Shown here: positions 53,256 to 64,000 of the stretch, one piece after another
Layout: every line of letters starts with the position of its first letter
Numbering within the stretch: position 1 is the stretch's first letter
Assembly: GCA_964036665.1 (NCBI GenBank)
Contig: OZ038528.1
Coordinates: forward strand, 3,044,501 to 3,108,500
Direction of reading: 5' to 3'
DNA from: Gordius sp. MW1
Lineage: Eukaryota > Nematomorpha > Gordioida > Gordea > Gordiidae
Length of the DNA: 64,000 nt
Made by a program: the position numbers and the translations under genes
The notes under the pieces: model-generated
What the model was told of the DNA's origin: nothing
Databases searched by the model: none
What the model saw: only the letters and a program-made list of their open reading frames with translations

Positions 53256-54187
53256 GCGTTAACGATCTAAAATTTAAGTATAAGGAATTTAAAGGGTTCT
53301 GTAAAAACAAGGCATTATACATATAATCCAGCTCCAAACTATCCTAGAATTAAGAGGCTAAGAGGTATTTTATGTCCTTAAAAACCCCAATTCTTCGACT
53401 TTTAAAAGTCGGGGATAAACATAGACTAATAAAACAATAGACTAACGAACAGCTGATTTTTACTATTAAAATCATTCATACACCAGAATAGCTGCCATAT
53501 TGTAGGAAAAAGTCAACAACAGGTATATTTATACTTCTCCACAATAAAATATTGAAGAAAATAAATAAGTCTAATAGCTTAATTTATAAATTAATAGAAA
53601 ATGAGTAAATTAGAACAATAAATTATGCTGAATTCTATTGTATGGTTACAATTTCCCACAAAGTGACGCTTGCTATATTTGCTGAAAAATTATCAACTGT
53701 TAGGCAGTCTATGGTTTTATTAGTCTATGGGGATAAATGATTTGATAAATTTATTGCAAGTTTAAAATAAGTATTCAAGCTATCATTATAGTGACAACAA
53801 TTATAAGTCCTGCCGAAGAGCCTTAACGACGAATCCGAACTACGTTGAATCAAAACGACTACTCGCTACAGAATTACTCACTCTGAATTCAAAACTACCA
53901 TAAAAACTGGTAAAACCAGGAAAGGTATTCTGCACTGGATTAGAGAGTATAGTATATAACGAAATGTTTAATGATGGAGGTTAAGATCAATATAAAAGAA
54001 AACAATTGGAAACCGATGATGTCGATGCAGCTAGACGAGTTTTGATGAGGCAGGGCGATTATTTATGCAAAAAACACGCATTTGATCATAAGACTATACA
54101 GAAAGGATAAAGTCACTTAAACTATATGATAAAATGTCATTTTCAAAGGAAGAGCAATGTTATGATTTCTGAGTAGTCTCGTTGAAG
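53256..54187. other. Non-coding stretch, no gene seen
   Basis: AT-rich sequence. Faint LINE-like coding may begin around 53950 but is too decayed to follow. Confidence 0.4.
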
Positions 54188-54480
54188 GCAGTCAGCCATG
54201 CTGTACGGATCGCACTTCAATATATTCCTACCGACTTCTGCTTCTTAAAGTTAGATTTGGCCAATGATTAAAAAATATGTATAGTGAAACCCTTAAAACT
54301 TTTTTTAGCAGAATTCACACCTTTCAAAAAAACATTTTATTGAGTTACGGCCTACAACCAGGCTTAGAATGAGCGAATACGTCATAGATTCGTCCGAAGG
54401 TCTAACAAGGAGATTCATCGGACCCTCCTTTAGCCTGTTTAGCTATCATAAATCTAGTGAAGGCAATATCATGCCTATGT
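54188..54480 (+). pseudogene. Decayed LINE reverse transcriptase core fragment
   Basis: AVSHAVRIALQYIPTDF and LKLDLAN (motif A region) are followed, after several breaks, by MSEYVIDSSEGLT at 54369-54407, the block just before motif B in a widespread LINE family. The motif B residues after it are mutated. Tails of the same family are at 19250-19800 and 61865-62065. Confidence 0.55.
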
Positions 54481-54713
54481 ACCTACGATTTGAATGTTTG
54501 TGTCCCGACAACGCACTCTGCCAAAGGAGCTTATTAAGGCCCACAGAACCATTAATTTTAAACCAAATCTAAGGTAGAAATTAACCTAGAAAAAAGTGTG
54601 AAATCTTTCAAGCGCCCAACGAATCTCTTGTTTCAACATCTTTTTCAATTATAGAAATGAAAACCACCCTTATGAGGTCACTGCCAGTAAAAAATCTCTT
54701 TTAAAATTTGTGA

Positions 54714-55133
54714 TGTTCCACGTTGGTTTTATTAGCTGATTTGTTTTTCGTTATTTGTTCCCCCCCCCCGCTTACTTGTTTTAATTATCTTTTCGATTGG
54801 CTTTTACCACTAGGATAAATATAGATTTTATTACCCATCTCGAGCGAGCGATTTTAATTACCATCGCGTTATGGTTTATTATTATATCGAATTAAGATTG
54901 TTATTTTATTAACATGATTTAGAAAATATATTTGATTACCTCGATATCGCTCGTAGAAAAATATTATTATATTTTTGGTGTGTCGATAATAATAAAAGAA
55001 GGAAAAATGTAGAAAACTAAAATATATCTCTAAACTTATTTTCGTGTATCTTTTTTCTCGTCGCGTCTTTAGATTAGAATTAATAAATAAGACGATAGAT
55101 CGTTAATAATCCCTTCGTATTCATGGGATTACA
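54714..55133 (+). repeat. 5' LTR of the outer element
   Basis: Starts TGTTCCACGTTGG and ends GGGATTACA. It differs from the 3' LTR at three positions by eye, plus a C-run length change. Confidence 0.88.
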
Positions 55134-55155
55134 AATTGGCGCCGGAAAGGTGGAA

Positions 55156-55276
55156 TCGAACCACTTACTAAAACAATCGAACCACTTACTAGAACAATCG
55201 AACCACTTACTAAAACAATCGAACCACTTACTAAAACAATCGAACCACTTACTAAGACAATCGAACCACTCCATGA
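55156..55276 (+). repeat. 21-bp tandem repeat, ~5.5 copies
   Basis: TCGAACCACTTACTAAAACAA repeats at 55156, 55177, 55198, 55219, 55240 and 55261. The 21-bp period keeps a frame reading SNHLLKQ heptads. It sits just after the primer-binding site, where a leader or gag start would be; whether it is translated is unknown. Confidence 0.9.
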
Positions 55277-55679
55277 TTCGGAAATATTGGGAGACGGAAG
55301 AAGAAAACAATTCCTTCGAACAATTGGCTACCAAATTTAAACCGCAAACATAATTCAGTGGAAATTCCAATATGTCTGAGAACAGATGGCAGAATTCTTC
55401 GAACGAATGAAAATCCCGAAACTGATTTAAATCAAAATATCAATTCTGCAGAATCATCCTTAACTAATTCTCAAGGCCTAAATTCTTAATATGCCGCTAA
55501 AATATTATTGTAAGACAAAATCTTACACTTGATTTATTTACATATTTTAATTATATGACGATTATATTGTTAACCAATATTAAAACAACCCCACCCCCTC
55601 GCGTTTTCTTTGATTATTATTTGGCGGTCTGCGTATTTTGCTTCTATAAAATTAGAAAAGGGTGGCGAGAGTAACAAAA

Positions 55680-55945
55680 TGTTAACATGAAAAGAGCATA
55701 TGACAAGAAGCAAAATGACATTCATTCATTCGCACGCCATTTTGTATTCATATATCAGCAATCCCTAAACTTCACACATTCAACAATTGCATCATCACCA
55801 CACATTTTATAATCAATCACATTCATTCGCATTCCATAACAATACATATTAAGCAAGTGTTCACATTCGCAATCTCACCTGTTATACGTTTAATTCATTC
55901 ACATAATTTCAATCTAAAACATTTAAATAAACAAAATCTTCAACA
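55680..55945 (+). repeat. 5' LTR of the BEL/Pao element
   Basis: TG...CA ends, with CATTCATTCGCA-type internal motifs. It differs from the 3' LTR at five positions plus a 2-bp indel by eye. Confidence 0.9.
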
Positions 55946-55986
55946 TTTGGTCCTTCGAGCCGGATCCAGCACTTGGATTATTAAAT

Positions 55987-57736
55987 ATGAAACCTAAGGT
56001 AGATTCCAAAAGAACAGATATTCTGCACACCATAACTCGTCTTCTCCAGTTTTGCTCAGAAACAGATGATTCCCTTAATTTAATCTGCAGACTGGATGAT
56101 TTAAAATTATCTTACAACAAATTTGTGAATTTAAGTGAAGGTATTTCAAAGGAAGGAGGTGATTGTCAACAGATTTTGGAGCTCGAGGATAGGTACTATG
56201 AGGCTGTAGCTAAAGTACAAGCAAAAATCAATAATCTTAACCAGAGTAATTCAGCTGCTTTGTCTAAAACTAAAATTCCATCTATAGATTTGCCATAGTT
56301 TGGTGGCAAATATGAGGACTGGATCAATTTTTCTGGTCTATTTAAGACTTTGATCCATGAAAACGACAATGTCAGTAATATTGAACTATTTAAAATTGTC
56401 AATTAGGGGCCCTGCAGCAAATATCATTGAATCATTAGAAATTACATCCCAAAATTATGAAGTGGCCTGGGATTTACTTAAGAAAAGATATAACAATAAA
56501 CGTCTTATTATTAATCAACACATCAAGGCCTTATTTCAGTTGGGTACTATTAAAAGAGAATCAGCCGAGAGCTTCGCCATCTACTTGACAACATTTTAAA
56601 ACATACCCGTGCCCTGAAATCACTAAATCGCCCAGTTGACCATTGGGACGACCTGCTTATATTTCTTTTAACCAACAAGTTAGACTCAATCACTGTTAAG
56701 GTTTGGGAAAACTCAATAAAAATGGATGAAACTTCAACCTTTACAACCTTTACAGAATTTTTATCACAAAGGTGCCTTGTTCTAGAAATTACTAATAAAA
56801 TGGACCAAGTCGAACCTATTACCAAATTCCCTGCTTACAGATCCTCATCAACCTTGCTACTTCTAATCCTTCATGTGTAATATGCAATCAGTCACATTTT
56901 GTATACCAGTGTGAAATATTTTTAAATAGTTCAATTAATGAAAAATATGAATGGGTCAAGAAAAGAGTTTTGTGCCTGAACTGTCTTAGGCAAAACCATA
57001 ATGCCTATCAATGCAGGGCCGGAACTTGTAAGATTTGCCAGAAAAGGCATAATACCTTACTGCATAGGTCAGACTTGACTTATGGCAATTTGCATGAGTC
57101 GGCAAACAATACATGCTATGGTCAAAATTCGCAAATTCTTCTGCCAACGGCCATTGTGGAAATACAAGATTCAAAAGGTGTATTTCATTCGTGCCGGGCA
57201 TTGTTAGACTCAGGCTCACAATCAAACTTTATCACCACGAACTTGGCCAATACATTACAAAACAAGCAACATCCCACATCAGTATCTATAGGTGGCATCA
57301 ATCAAATTCAGGCCCCAATCAACTCATACATTTTTACTTGCCTAAAATCTAAATCTAGCCAATTCAACGAATCAACAAAGTTTTTGGTAATCGACAAGAT
57401 AACATCAAACTTGCCTTTACTCTCTTTTCCTAAATCAAATGTATCCATCCCCGATAACATCACTCTTGCAGATCCAAGTTTTAATAAATCAAGTACATTG
57501 GATATTCTTATTGGTGCCGAGTTGTTTTGGGACTTATTAAGGGCAGAGCAATTACAATTTGGTAAAGGCCGGTTGGTACTACAAAACACAAAACTTGGTT
57601 GGGTAGTTTCGGGCCCCTGCCCTCCTTACAACATAAGTGTCCCAATCGAAAAGCTATGTAACATATCCACGCACTCATTGCAAAATCAATTAACTAAATT
57701 TTGGGACATAGAAGAAATTAATCAAAAATTATCCCA
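55987..57736 (+). pseudogene. BEL/Pao gag, zinc knuckles and aspartic protease (broken)
   Basis: Gag starts at 55987. The conserved BEL block is readable across frames: FGGKYEDWINFSGLF, GPAANIIESLEITSQNYEVA, KRYNNKRLIINQHIKALF, then RPVDHWDDLLIFLLTNKLD. There is a TAG at about 56296, frame changes near 56390 and 56595, and another near 56860. From about 56876 the zinc-knuckle array is CVICNQSHFVYQC, then CLNCLRQNHNAYQC and CKICQKRHNTLLH. The protease has LLDSGSQSNFIT (active-site Asp in DSG), and the block ILIGAELFWDLL and LGWVVSGPCP follows. After FWDIEEINQKLSQ, where BEL polyproteins run on to the reverse transcriptase, similarity stops. In the element this protein would form the particle and process itself; this copy cannot. 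Confidence 0.85.
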
Positions 57737-59312
57737 ACCCTCGAGCCGAGCCATGAAATTCGGCTTGATTTCTTCCTTGTTGGGCGACAAAAATGGCCAC
57801 AATTCCATTAAAACTTATAACCAACCAGGGAATCACTCGCCCCCAGATCCCAACAACAATAACAGTTTTAAACGTGCGGCCTACAATAATAGGAGTTTTC
57901 GACTTTTCCGTTTGCAAAATAAATTACCCTGTCCCCCTCCTGCAGGACATTATGACATAAACGGTAGTGATTATGGTACTGCCGCCGACCAACACAACGT
58001 GACCCTTTTTAACAAAGAGGTTGCCTGCGAAATGGGCTTGCGGCCGCCTTATCATATGCATCATCATTTGGACGATACTTTGTCTGGTCGATCGGGCTCT
58101 TCTAAAGGTTCTTCAGACAGGGAGAGGCAATCCCTTAATTCAACCAAAAAATTATCCAGAGGCAACGGATCCTGTTGTAGTAGCACCCAAAGCAACTATC
58201 ACGTCCACAGCAGGTCCATTGCGTGCAGTAAATCCTCGTCGCAATACAATAACTCGTCGCGATGCAGCGTGCTCAATGACGAAACGGATATCAATGGGCG
58301 GCCTGGTGAATCGATGTCATACGGTGGCAACACTCAACCTAATTGTACTCCACCTACGCGTATTAAATGCTACGAGACAGTCAAAATCATCCCTCATACC
58401 TCGGAAAAAACCCAGAACTCTCGGTTCGATTAAGAAGAAGAAAGAGCTAAGGGGTGATGATGACGAATTCGAACTCAATCCCCAAGTCCAAAAGCGGTAC
58501 AGCTTAATCATGAAACAGCGGGCCTTGCTGCAAGAAACCCTGACACAAAAACCAGTGGAGCCCAGCCATGGCCTCGCATCTCCCAATCCCTACTTATGCC
58601 AAACGGGCAAACCGCATTTCGCTTTTAGCGATACCAACGAAAGGCAAACCAAAGTTCTTTCCCTGTTATCTTCATCATCAACCTCGGGTTCTTCTTCTAT
58701 GGAAGAAGAGTATCCCCCACCCCTTTACCCAACTACGATTACTCATAACTTCAATAATAGCTCAATCAGTAATAACGCGTCGGGCATGAAAAGTTATTAC
58801 AATACTAACCAAGCCTTGGTACCTCATCATCGTTATACCCCTAACATACGCAATAATTCAACCTTGGGCCTATCCAAAAATACCCATCGATATCTCAATA
58901 CCCCACCATCAACCTATCCTGGTCTCAAAGAATACAAGGGATCGGATCTCTTGGCACACATGGTCAATCGGTTTAGTTCGAGCTCTTCGAGCGACCAATA
59001 CAAGGCTGTAGATTCGCTCTACTCGTCGAAAAATGATAAAAGTTGTAGCGGATCAAATAATATAGACCGACACTCGATAGGATCAATCATTTCTCAATCG
59101 TCGTGCAAAAAAAACAGGCTCGAACACCTCTTTGGATGTAGATTCTGCCATTTCTTCCGACTCAAACGAAAAATCTTTAACTCAAACCGAAGGATTAACC
59201 GAATTGCGAGATGTCCGAATAATAAATTCTCGAGGATGTGTTGCATCAAAGTATAAAAAGGCTCCACCCAAACCACCTCCCCGAAATTGTAGCCTAAAAA
59301 GCGGAAACTTCT
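57737..59312 (+). CDS. Foreign coding segment captured by the BEL element, unidentified
   Basis: About 1.57 kb between BEL protease and DUF5641 has no retroelement motif. It is visibly GC-richer than its surroundings and reads open for long stretches. Frame 1 continues in frame from the protease to a TAA at 58431-58433. Frame 2 takes over around the A run 58405-58410, and frame 3 around the A run 59107-59114 to a TAG at about 59312. The product is hydrophilic: Asn/Pro-rich start, HMHHHLDD, Ser-rich stretches, KKKKELRGDDDEFELN, VQKRYSLIMKQRALLQETL, SSSSTSGSSSMEEE, and a tail APPKPPPR that could bind SH3 domains. It looks like the intracellular or disordered C-terminal part of a cellular protein copied from spliced mRNA, since there are no introns. 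I do not recognise the gene. Confidence 0.6.
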
Positions 59313-59520
59313 AGCTAATATGCCTCCGGTAAAGTGGCCTCTAGGACGTATCCAAATTATTCACCCTGATGCAGATGGAATTGTAAGGGTAGCTACTATC
59401 AAAACTATTGGAGGTCTTATTAAAAGACCAGTTGCCAGACTTCACGTCTTACCAATTGATGACAACATTAATGACTTGCCCGATTTAAAGGACTCCACAA
59501 CTTTCGCGGGGGGGGCAGAA
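59313..59520 (+). pseudogene. BEL/Pao C-terminal DUF5641-like remnant and G tract
   Basis: MPPVKWPLGRIQIIHPDADG, then RVATIKTIGGLIKRPVARLH, is the conserved block that follows integrase in BEL/Pao polyproteins. It ends at LPIDDN and a short tail; GCGGGGGGGGCAGAA (59506-59520) is the purine tract priming plus-strand synthesis before the 3' LTR. Its presence proves that the integrase core upstream was lost rather than that the element simply ended. Confidence 0.8.
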
Positions 59521-59784
59521 TGTTAACATGAAAAGAGCATATGACAAGAAGCAAGATGATTCATTCATTCGCACACTATTTTGTATTCATATATCAGCAA
59601 TCCCTAAACTTCACACATTCAACAATTGCATCATCACCACACATTTTATAATCAATCACATTCATTCGCATTCCATAACAATACATATTAAGCAAGTGTT
59701 CATATTCGCAATCTCACATGTTATACGTTTAATTCATTCACATAATTTCAATCTAAAACATTTAAATAAACAAAATCTTCAACA
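59521..59784 (+). repeat. 3' LTR of the BEL/Pao element
   Basis: Begins TGTTAACATG and ends CTTCAACA. Close to the 5' LTR but with five substitutions and a 2-bp indel. Confidence 0.9.
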
Positions 59785-60245
59785 ATGATTATTTTGATTA
59801 TTTAAAGATGGCAAGTTGTAGTTTAGCTATAAAATAAAAGGAAAACGGTACAGCCTTTGTGATAATTTAGTACTGATTAATTATAATTTTGGTTGCGACT
59901 GTTGCTCGGTGCGTTACAGAGCTGGGACAGAAAGTCCGCTAGCCATGACGTACCCTTTTTATCGCTGAGTCGATCCGAGGGCAAAGGTCATAAACTGGCA
60001 GTAGATGTCAGACGATAAATTATATTAATGGACTAAATTTCACGAAATGTTTGGATATTATGTTGGTTATACTTATACCTATGGTTTGTTTGAACTTTGT
60101 TTTAAAGAATAAGGTAAATCGTCGCCACCTCGACCTAATTCCGCCTCAGTCTTTAAATGGCTTTTAACAACACTGAAACCCCTATACCTTTATCGGAACG
60201 GCAGGACTTTAAGCCTTTGACTTCTCGATGAAGGGGGAGGTGTGG

Positions 60246-60666
60246 TGTTACACGTTGGTTTTATTAGCTGATTTGTTTTTCGTTATTTGTTCCCCCCCCC
60301 CCGCTTACTTGTTTTAATTATCTTTTCGATTGGCTTTTACCACTAGGATAAATATAGATTTTATTACCCATCTCGAGCGAGCGATTTTAATTACCATCAC
60401 GTTATGGTTTATTATTATATCGAATTAAGATTGTTATTTTATTAACATGATTTAGAAAATATATTTGATTACCTCGATATCGCTAGTAGAAAAATATTAT
60501 TATATTTTTGGTGTGTCGATAATAATAAAAGAAGGAAAAATGTAGAAAACTAAAATATATCTCTAAACTTATTTTCGTGTATCTTTTTTCTCGTCGCGTC
60601 TTTAGATTAGAATTAATAAATAAGACGATAGATCGTTAATAATCCCTTCGTATTCATGGGATTACA
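60246..60666 (+). repeat. 3' LTR of the outer element
   Basis: Starts TGTTACACGTTGG and ends GGGATTACA. It is nearly identical to 54714-55133. Confidence 0.88.
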
Positions 60667-61864
60667 AAAAATTTCTTCACAAAAATCTTGAAATTTGAAA
60701 CTCTAAAACGGAACTTTTAAGGTGTTTGCTAGAGCAGGCCTCTTTCTACCTAATCAAAAAATATTTTAACTTTTCTAGAATTATTCATCGTTTTCGTTCT
60801 CCAGGTGTATTTTTGCGATGTTTTTGTCGTGGTTGTCTCCTACGCAGTATACCATACGCGTCTCCCCCCCCCACCTCTCTCTCTCTCCTCGCTTTATGAT
60901 ACGCGTACTAATGCCAGCTGCGCTGGCAGGTCATGCTTGGATGATCGTATTTGACAATTAATATTAATTCGTGCGCATTTTTAACGAGATATTATCATGC
61001 GCACCATTCTCGTTTTTTTCTATAATATAGTTGTAACTTTACTTTTCGCTATCGTTGCGCGCGGGACCTACAAACTAATATCATCAAATAAATACATGAA
61101 TGTACTAAATGAAATATTCAGATTGAATAAACTAATTTAAAAAGGGTAATAAATAAATAATTGGATTTTCATGAATAACTGATGAATAAATAATTATTGA
61201 TTAATATAATTAATCTGAGTTTGAGTAAATGATTAAGTATTAACGTAACTTATATTAATTGCTAACAAATAGTGTTTTATCAGTTATTAGTTTTAAAGTC
61301 ATACGAAGACTATCATAATATTCTATTAGAGAAAGGTCTTAAATTCTTAACACTAACAATTGAATTAAAGCTGTTTTACCATCAAAATTAACAGGCTTAG
61401 GAATGTGTTCTCGTGGCATCATCACTGGCTGCTATTATATCCTCTTTAAATCTGTCGAAGTTTGATTTTTAAATTTACAATGCATAATTTTGACGCCCTG
61501 CTGACTCAGCCTTGAAGCTTTAGAGTATAAAAGTCACCCCCGATACCATCTAACCTCATTCGAGACATAAGGATCTGGATTCTGGTCTAATATTGCGTTC
61601 CGTTTATAATCTCTTATTGAACAGCGATGATAGCCAGCATTGCAACCTTAGATCCCTTGCTTGTCCTGTCACGAGTGGCTCATCCAACGGAAATGCTGCT
61701 TTTGATTAATCTTAATACTGGAAATTATTTGTACTAAGGAATATTCTTGTCGTAATTGTCCTACCCTAGCAAACTAATGCCCCCTCTACACTGCCTTTCA
61801 AATAAATTCAAATATATGAGGCATTATAAAGTCAACTTTCTTATCCAAGTTGCATGTATATAGG
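60667..61864. other. Non-coding stretch, no gene seen
   Basis: AT-rich, with a C run and CT repeat at 60865-60890. The part from about 61480 may be decayed LINE coding leading into the next remnant, but it is too eroded to assign. Confidence 0.4.
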
Positions 61865-62065
61865 CAATAATCCCCTCAATCCTTGAGCTCCCGACCCTTC
61901 TTTGGAAGGCCTTCTTTCTAGTCGCTTGGCATAAACCTTATCCCTTAAACAGCATTTTACTTGTATCAACCTTTTTGCCCATTCTAATTTTAACCACGAG
62001 CCTATCGCCAGCGCAGGGGAGTGTAAAAGACTAATTATTCTTCCTTTTTGGTATAAATTGTTGAT
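61865..62065 (+). pseudogene. Decayed LINE C-terminal tail
   Basis: Read across frames it gives a SILELP block, then FTCINLFAHSNFNHEP and SAGECKR, the same tail region as in the remnant at 19250-19800. No intact frame remains. Confidence 0.45.
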
Positions 62066-62934
62066 TGGAACTTTAAAAATTAATTTTGATTTCCCGCTTT
62101 TTAATATCCCGAAGGGGTCTGAGCTCTTTAGGGGGGGGGGGGAAGTAGCTTGGACCCCTTGTCTTTCCTCTAGCTATGCCATTGTGTATGATCTCTAAAC
62201 ACTACTCTAGAAGCTGATATTGAAAAAGAAAAAATAATACAAGCTAGGCTGAATGCAGGATAGATGATATTAAGATTTAAACGCTAAAGCCACCTGTTTA
62301 GTAGAGCTAAGACCTAATGTTAACGAAGATACGAATGTTTAATAATTTTAGGGTAATAAATATGAAACACAGACCTAAAAATGTAAGGATGAAGGTCAGA
62401 AAAACATCGTTCTAATGGCTGGAGCGGTCTTATTAATTCGTAGATAAGTTATGCTTTATTGGCCAATGAACTAATGGTAACATTTTCGGAATAAGTTATG
62501 CTTTATTGACCAATGAACTAATGGTAACAATCTCGGAATAAGTTATCGCAAATAATTATAATTTGGGTTTTCAAAAAAGAGAAAAAATAATGAATTTTTT
62601 TTTGAACACCAAAAAATAACGATCTTGTAATTTTGCACAATAATTATAAGAAGGAATGAATGCGCTTTTTAAAAAGATAAAAATAACTATGGTTCGTAGA
62701 TGATTGTTTTATTTCTTAATTTAGCCTTTTAATAGCTTTTAATGTGCCAGTTTAACTCGCGATATCTAAAAACAAAAATATCACGGTTACTCGGCACAAC
62801 CCAGAGTACCAGCGATATTAAAATCCTTTTTAACTTTTGAGTAATAGGGTTAATAAAAAAAACGTAGAGAAAGGGTGGAACACCACAATCGTAATGCACA
62901 TTCGCTGATAAAAATATACAATAAGTTATAAATT
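62066..62934. other. Non-coding stretch with a 47-bp tandem duplication
   Basis: AT-rich. ATAAGTTATGCTTTATTG recurs at 62444 and 62491, and its start again at 62538, giving two copies of a 47-bp unit. A G run at 62133-62144 resembles the small MITE family. Confidence 0.5.
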
Positions 62935-64000
62935 ACTCGGGCCTTCGGCCCTCGTGGGAAGGGGGAGAAGGGAAGGGAAGAGGGGAAGGGAAGGGGGGAC
63001 GACTCATCTGTACTTCGTATAAATGTATCATATTTGCTATGCAATTTATGGGCGAGAAAGGTGGGAAGGGGCGAGAATGCCTATAGGGGGGTATTAAATG
63101 CCTAATGATTAATTAATTATTTATACAAACTTTCCATTATAGGCAAAATGTAATAAAGGCAAAATGTAATATAGGCAAGGGTTAGATTTAGTGTTTGCAT
63201 CTAGTTGCGTATTACATTAGTTTTTATGGCCTTTAGTGATTATGGGTCTAACAAACATTATATTATAAAACAACACAATGTTAAGAATTTGCAGAATTGT
63301 TGGGAGAAATTTTTTGTTGAATTTGAACAATTTTTAATTAAAAAAATCAAAAATTTGGCCAATGGTCACTTTTTCTCTATTGGTCAGTACCAACAGATAC
63401 TCTATAAGTCAATGATAGCCAAAAAAACGGGAAAAAAAATTTTGATGCTCACTTTGGCCAATGGTCATTTTTTTCCATTGGTCAGCAGCCAGCACACGGT
63501 AAAAGTGGATATAAATTCATAAGAGTAAAAAAAACGAAAAAAAAATTTTCGAATCACATTTTGGCCAATGGTCATTTTTTTCCATTGGTCAGCAGCCAGG
63601 ACACGGTAAAAGTGGATATAAATTCATAATAGTCAAAAAAAAAACGAAAGAAAAGTTTTCGAATCACATTTTGGCCAATGGTCATTTTATTCCATTGGTC
63701 AGCAGCCAGCGGACGGCCAAAAAGTCATAATAGCAATGGTAGGAACAGGAACAATCATAATAGTCAAAAAAAAACGAAAAAAATAATTTCGATTCACATT
63801 TTGGCCAATGGTCATTTTTTCAATAGGTCAGGAGCCAGCGGACGGCCAAAAAGTCATAATAGCAATGGTAGTAACAGGAACAATCATAATAGTCAAAAAA
63901 AAACACGAAAAAATAAACTCGGATTCACATTTTGGCCAATGGTCATTTTTTTCATTGGTCAGCAGCCAACGGACGGCCAAAAAGTCTTATTATCAATGAT
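62935..64000 (-). mobile_element. Helentron-like element, copy 5 (runs off the window)
   Basis: In reverse orientation the hairpin end ACTCGGGCC-TTC-GGCCC lies at 62935-62950. It is followed by the purine-rich tract, the inverted TTGCTATGCAATTTATGGGC block at 63033-63052, the AAAATGTAATATAGGCAAGG segment and the ~130-bp GGCCAATGGTCA array to the window end. It is very similar to copy 4 over the whole overlap. Confidence 0.65.

Larger units (their letters stand above)
55680..59784 (+). mobile_element. BEL/Pao retrotransposon with pol core replaced by foreign sequence
   Basis: Its LTRs (266 and 264 bp) start TGTTAACATG and end CTTCAACA. The primer-binding region after the 5' LTR reads TGGTCCTTCGAGCCGGATCC, a sequence I associate with BEL/Pao elements. 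Order: gag with a DUF1759-like part, zinc knuckles, aspartic protease, then ~1.57 kb without BEL similarity, then the DUF5641-like C-terminal block, a G-rich tract and the 3' LTR. Reverse transcriptase, RNase H and integrase core are absent. It is nested in the outer LTR element; no obvious target duplication was found. Confidence 0.85.
54714..60666 (+). mobile_element. LTR element with little internal coding, carrying a nested BEL/Pao element
   Basis: It is bounded by two 420-bp LTRs. After the 5' LTR there is a primer-binding-like TTGGCGCCGGAAAGG (55134-55148). Before the 3' LTR there is a purine tract, AAGGGGGAGG (60231-60240). Excluding the nested element, the interior is only about 1 kb (55134-55679 and 59785-60245) with no gag or pol that I can recognise, as in TRIM/LARD-type passengers. 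No convincing target duplication flanks it. Confidence 0.75.

Noticed and set aside
55123..55353. 76-codon heptad-repeat frame as a coiled-coil gene
   Set aside because: It arises from the 21-bp tandem repeat in the LTR element leader; no other evidence of translation.
58021..58435. Hydrophobic N-terminal stretch in the second frame of the captured segment, suggesting a membrane protein
   Set aside because: The first frame over the same bases is the better coding candidate (His- and Ser-rich, in frame with the protease); the hydrophobic run is its shadow.

Overview
This is eukaryotic DNA from an AT-rich, repeat-laden animal genome. I can assemble two intact, spliced, conserved genes, and most of the rest is transposable elements and tandem repeats. 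In both genes the first introns are tiny (34-46 nt) and later ones are much longer. That 5'-to-3' intron-size asymmetry is known from schistosomes and other flatworms. Together with Penelope-like, RTE-type, BEL/Pao and Ty3 elements and TTAGGG-like minisatellites, it makes a flatworm or another invertebrate with short introns my best guess. This is inference, and no species is claimed.

Region by region. 1-2.7 kb: two Penelope-like (GIY-YIG) retroelement pieces placed head to head, with a decayed hammerhead-like motif. 3.2-4.8 kb: two terminal-inverted-repeat elements with visible 9-10 bp target duplications; the second contains a 111-bp tandem array and a telomere-like minisatellite. 4.9-5.9 kb: seven copies of a ~140-bp repeat. 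6.9-17.1 kb: a 113-bp satellite seen in three blocks, a non-autonomous hAT element, a full-length AP-endonuclease LINE ORF (960 aa) and a 2.9-kb foldback element with 844-bp arms flanked by TTAA. 17.2-22.8 kb: a FLYWCH zinc-finger remnant, a foldback MITE and a dead LINE.

23.1-42.2 kb, plus strand: a 12-exon RIOX1/NO66-type JmjC ribosomal oxygenase gene (586 codons, every splice phase consistent). Its fifth intron is 12.5 kb and holds a hAT element, four copies of an unusual Helentron-like repeat family, a split LINE and an ~80-copy TTTC microsatellite. 45.6-50.6 kb, minus strand: a 13-exon STIP1/HOP co-chaperone gene (571 codons), convergent with RIOX1. RIOX1 makes an Fe(II)/2-oxoglutarate enzyme that hydroxylates a ribosomal protein; STIP1 makes the Hsp70-Hsp90 adaptor. 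I see no functional link between them beyond adjacency.

51.1-53.3 kb: a 5'-truncated Ty3-type element with its 3' LTR. 54.7-60.7 kb: an LTR element with little internal coding (420-bp LTRs) that contains a nested BEL/Pao element (266-bp LTRs). In the BEL element the reverse transcriptase, RNase H and integrase core are missing, and ~1.57 kb of foreign, Ser/Asn-rich, GC-richer coding sequence sits in their place, fused in frame to the protease. It looks like an LTR retrotransposon that captured part of a cellular mRNA, and it is the most striking object in the window. 62.9-64 kb: a further copy of the Helentron-like family running off the end.
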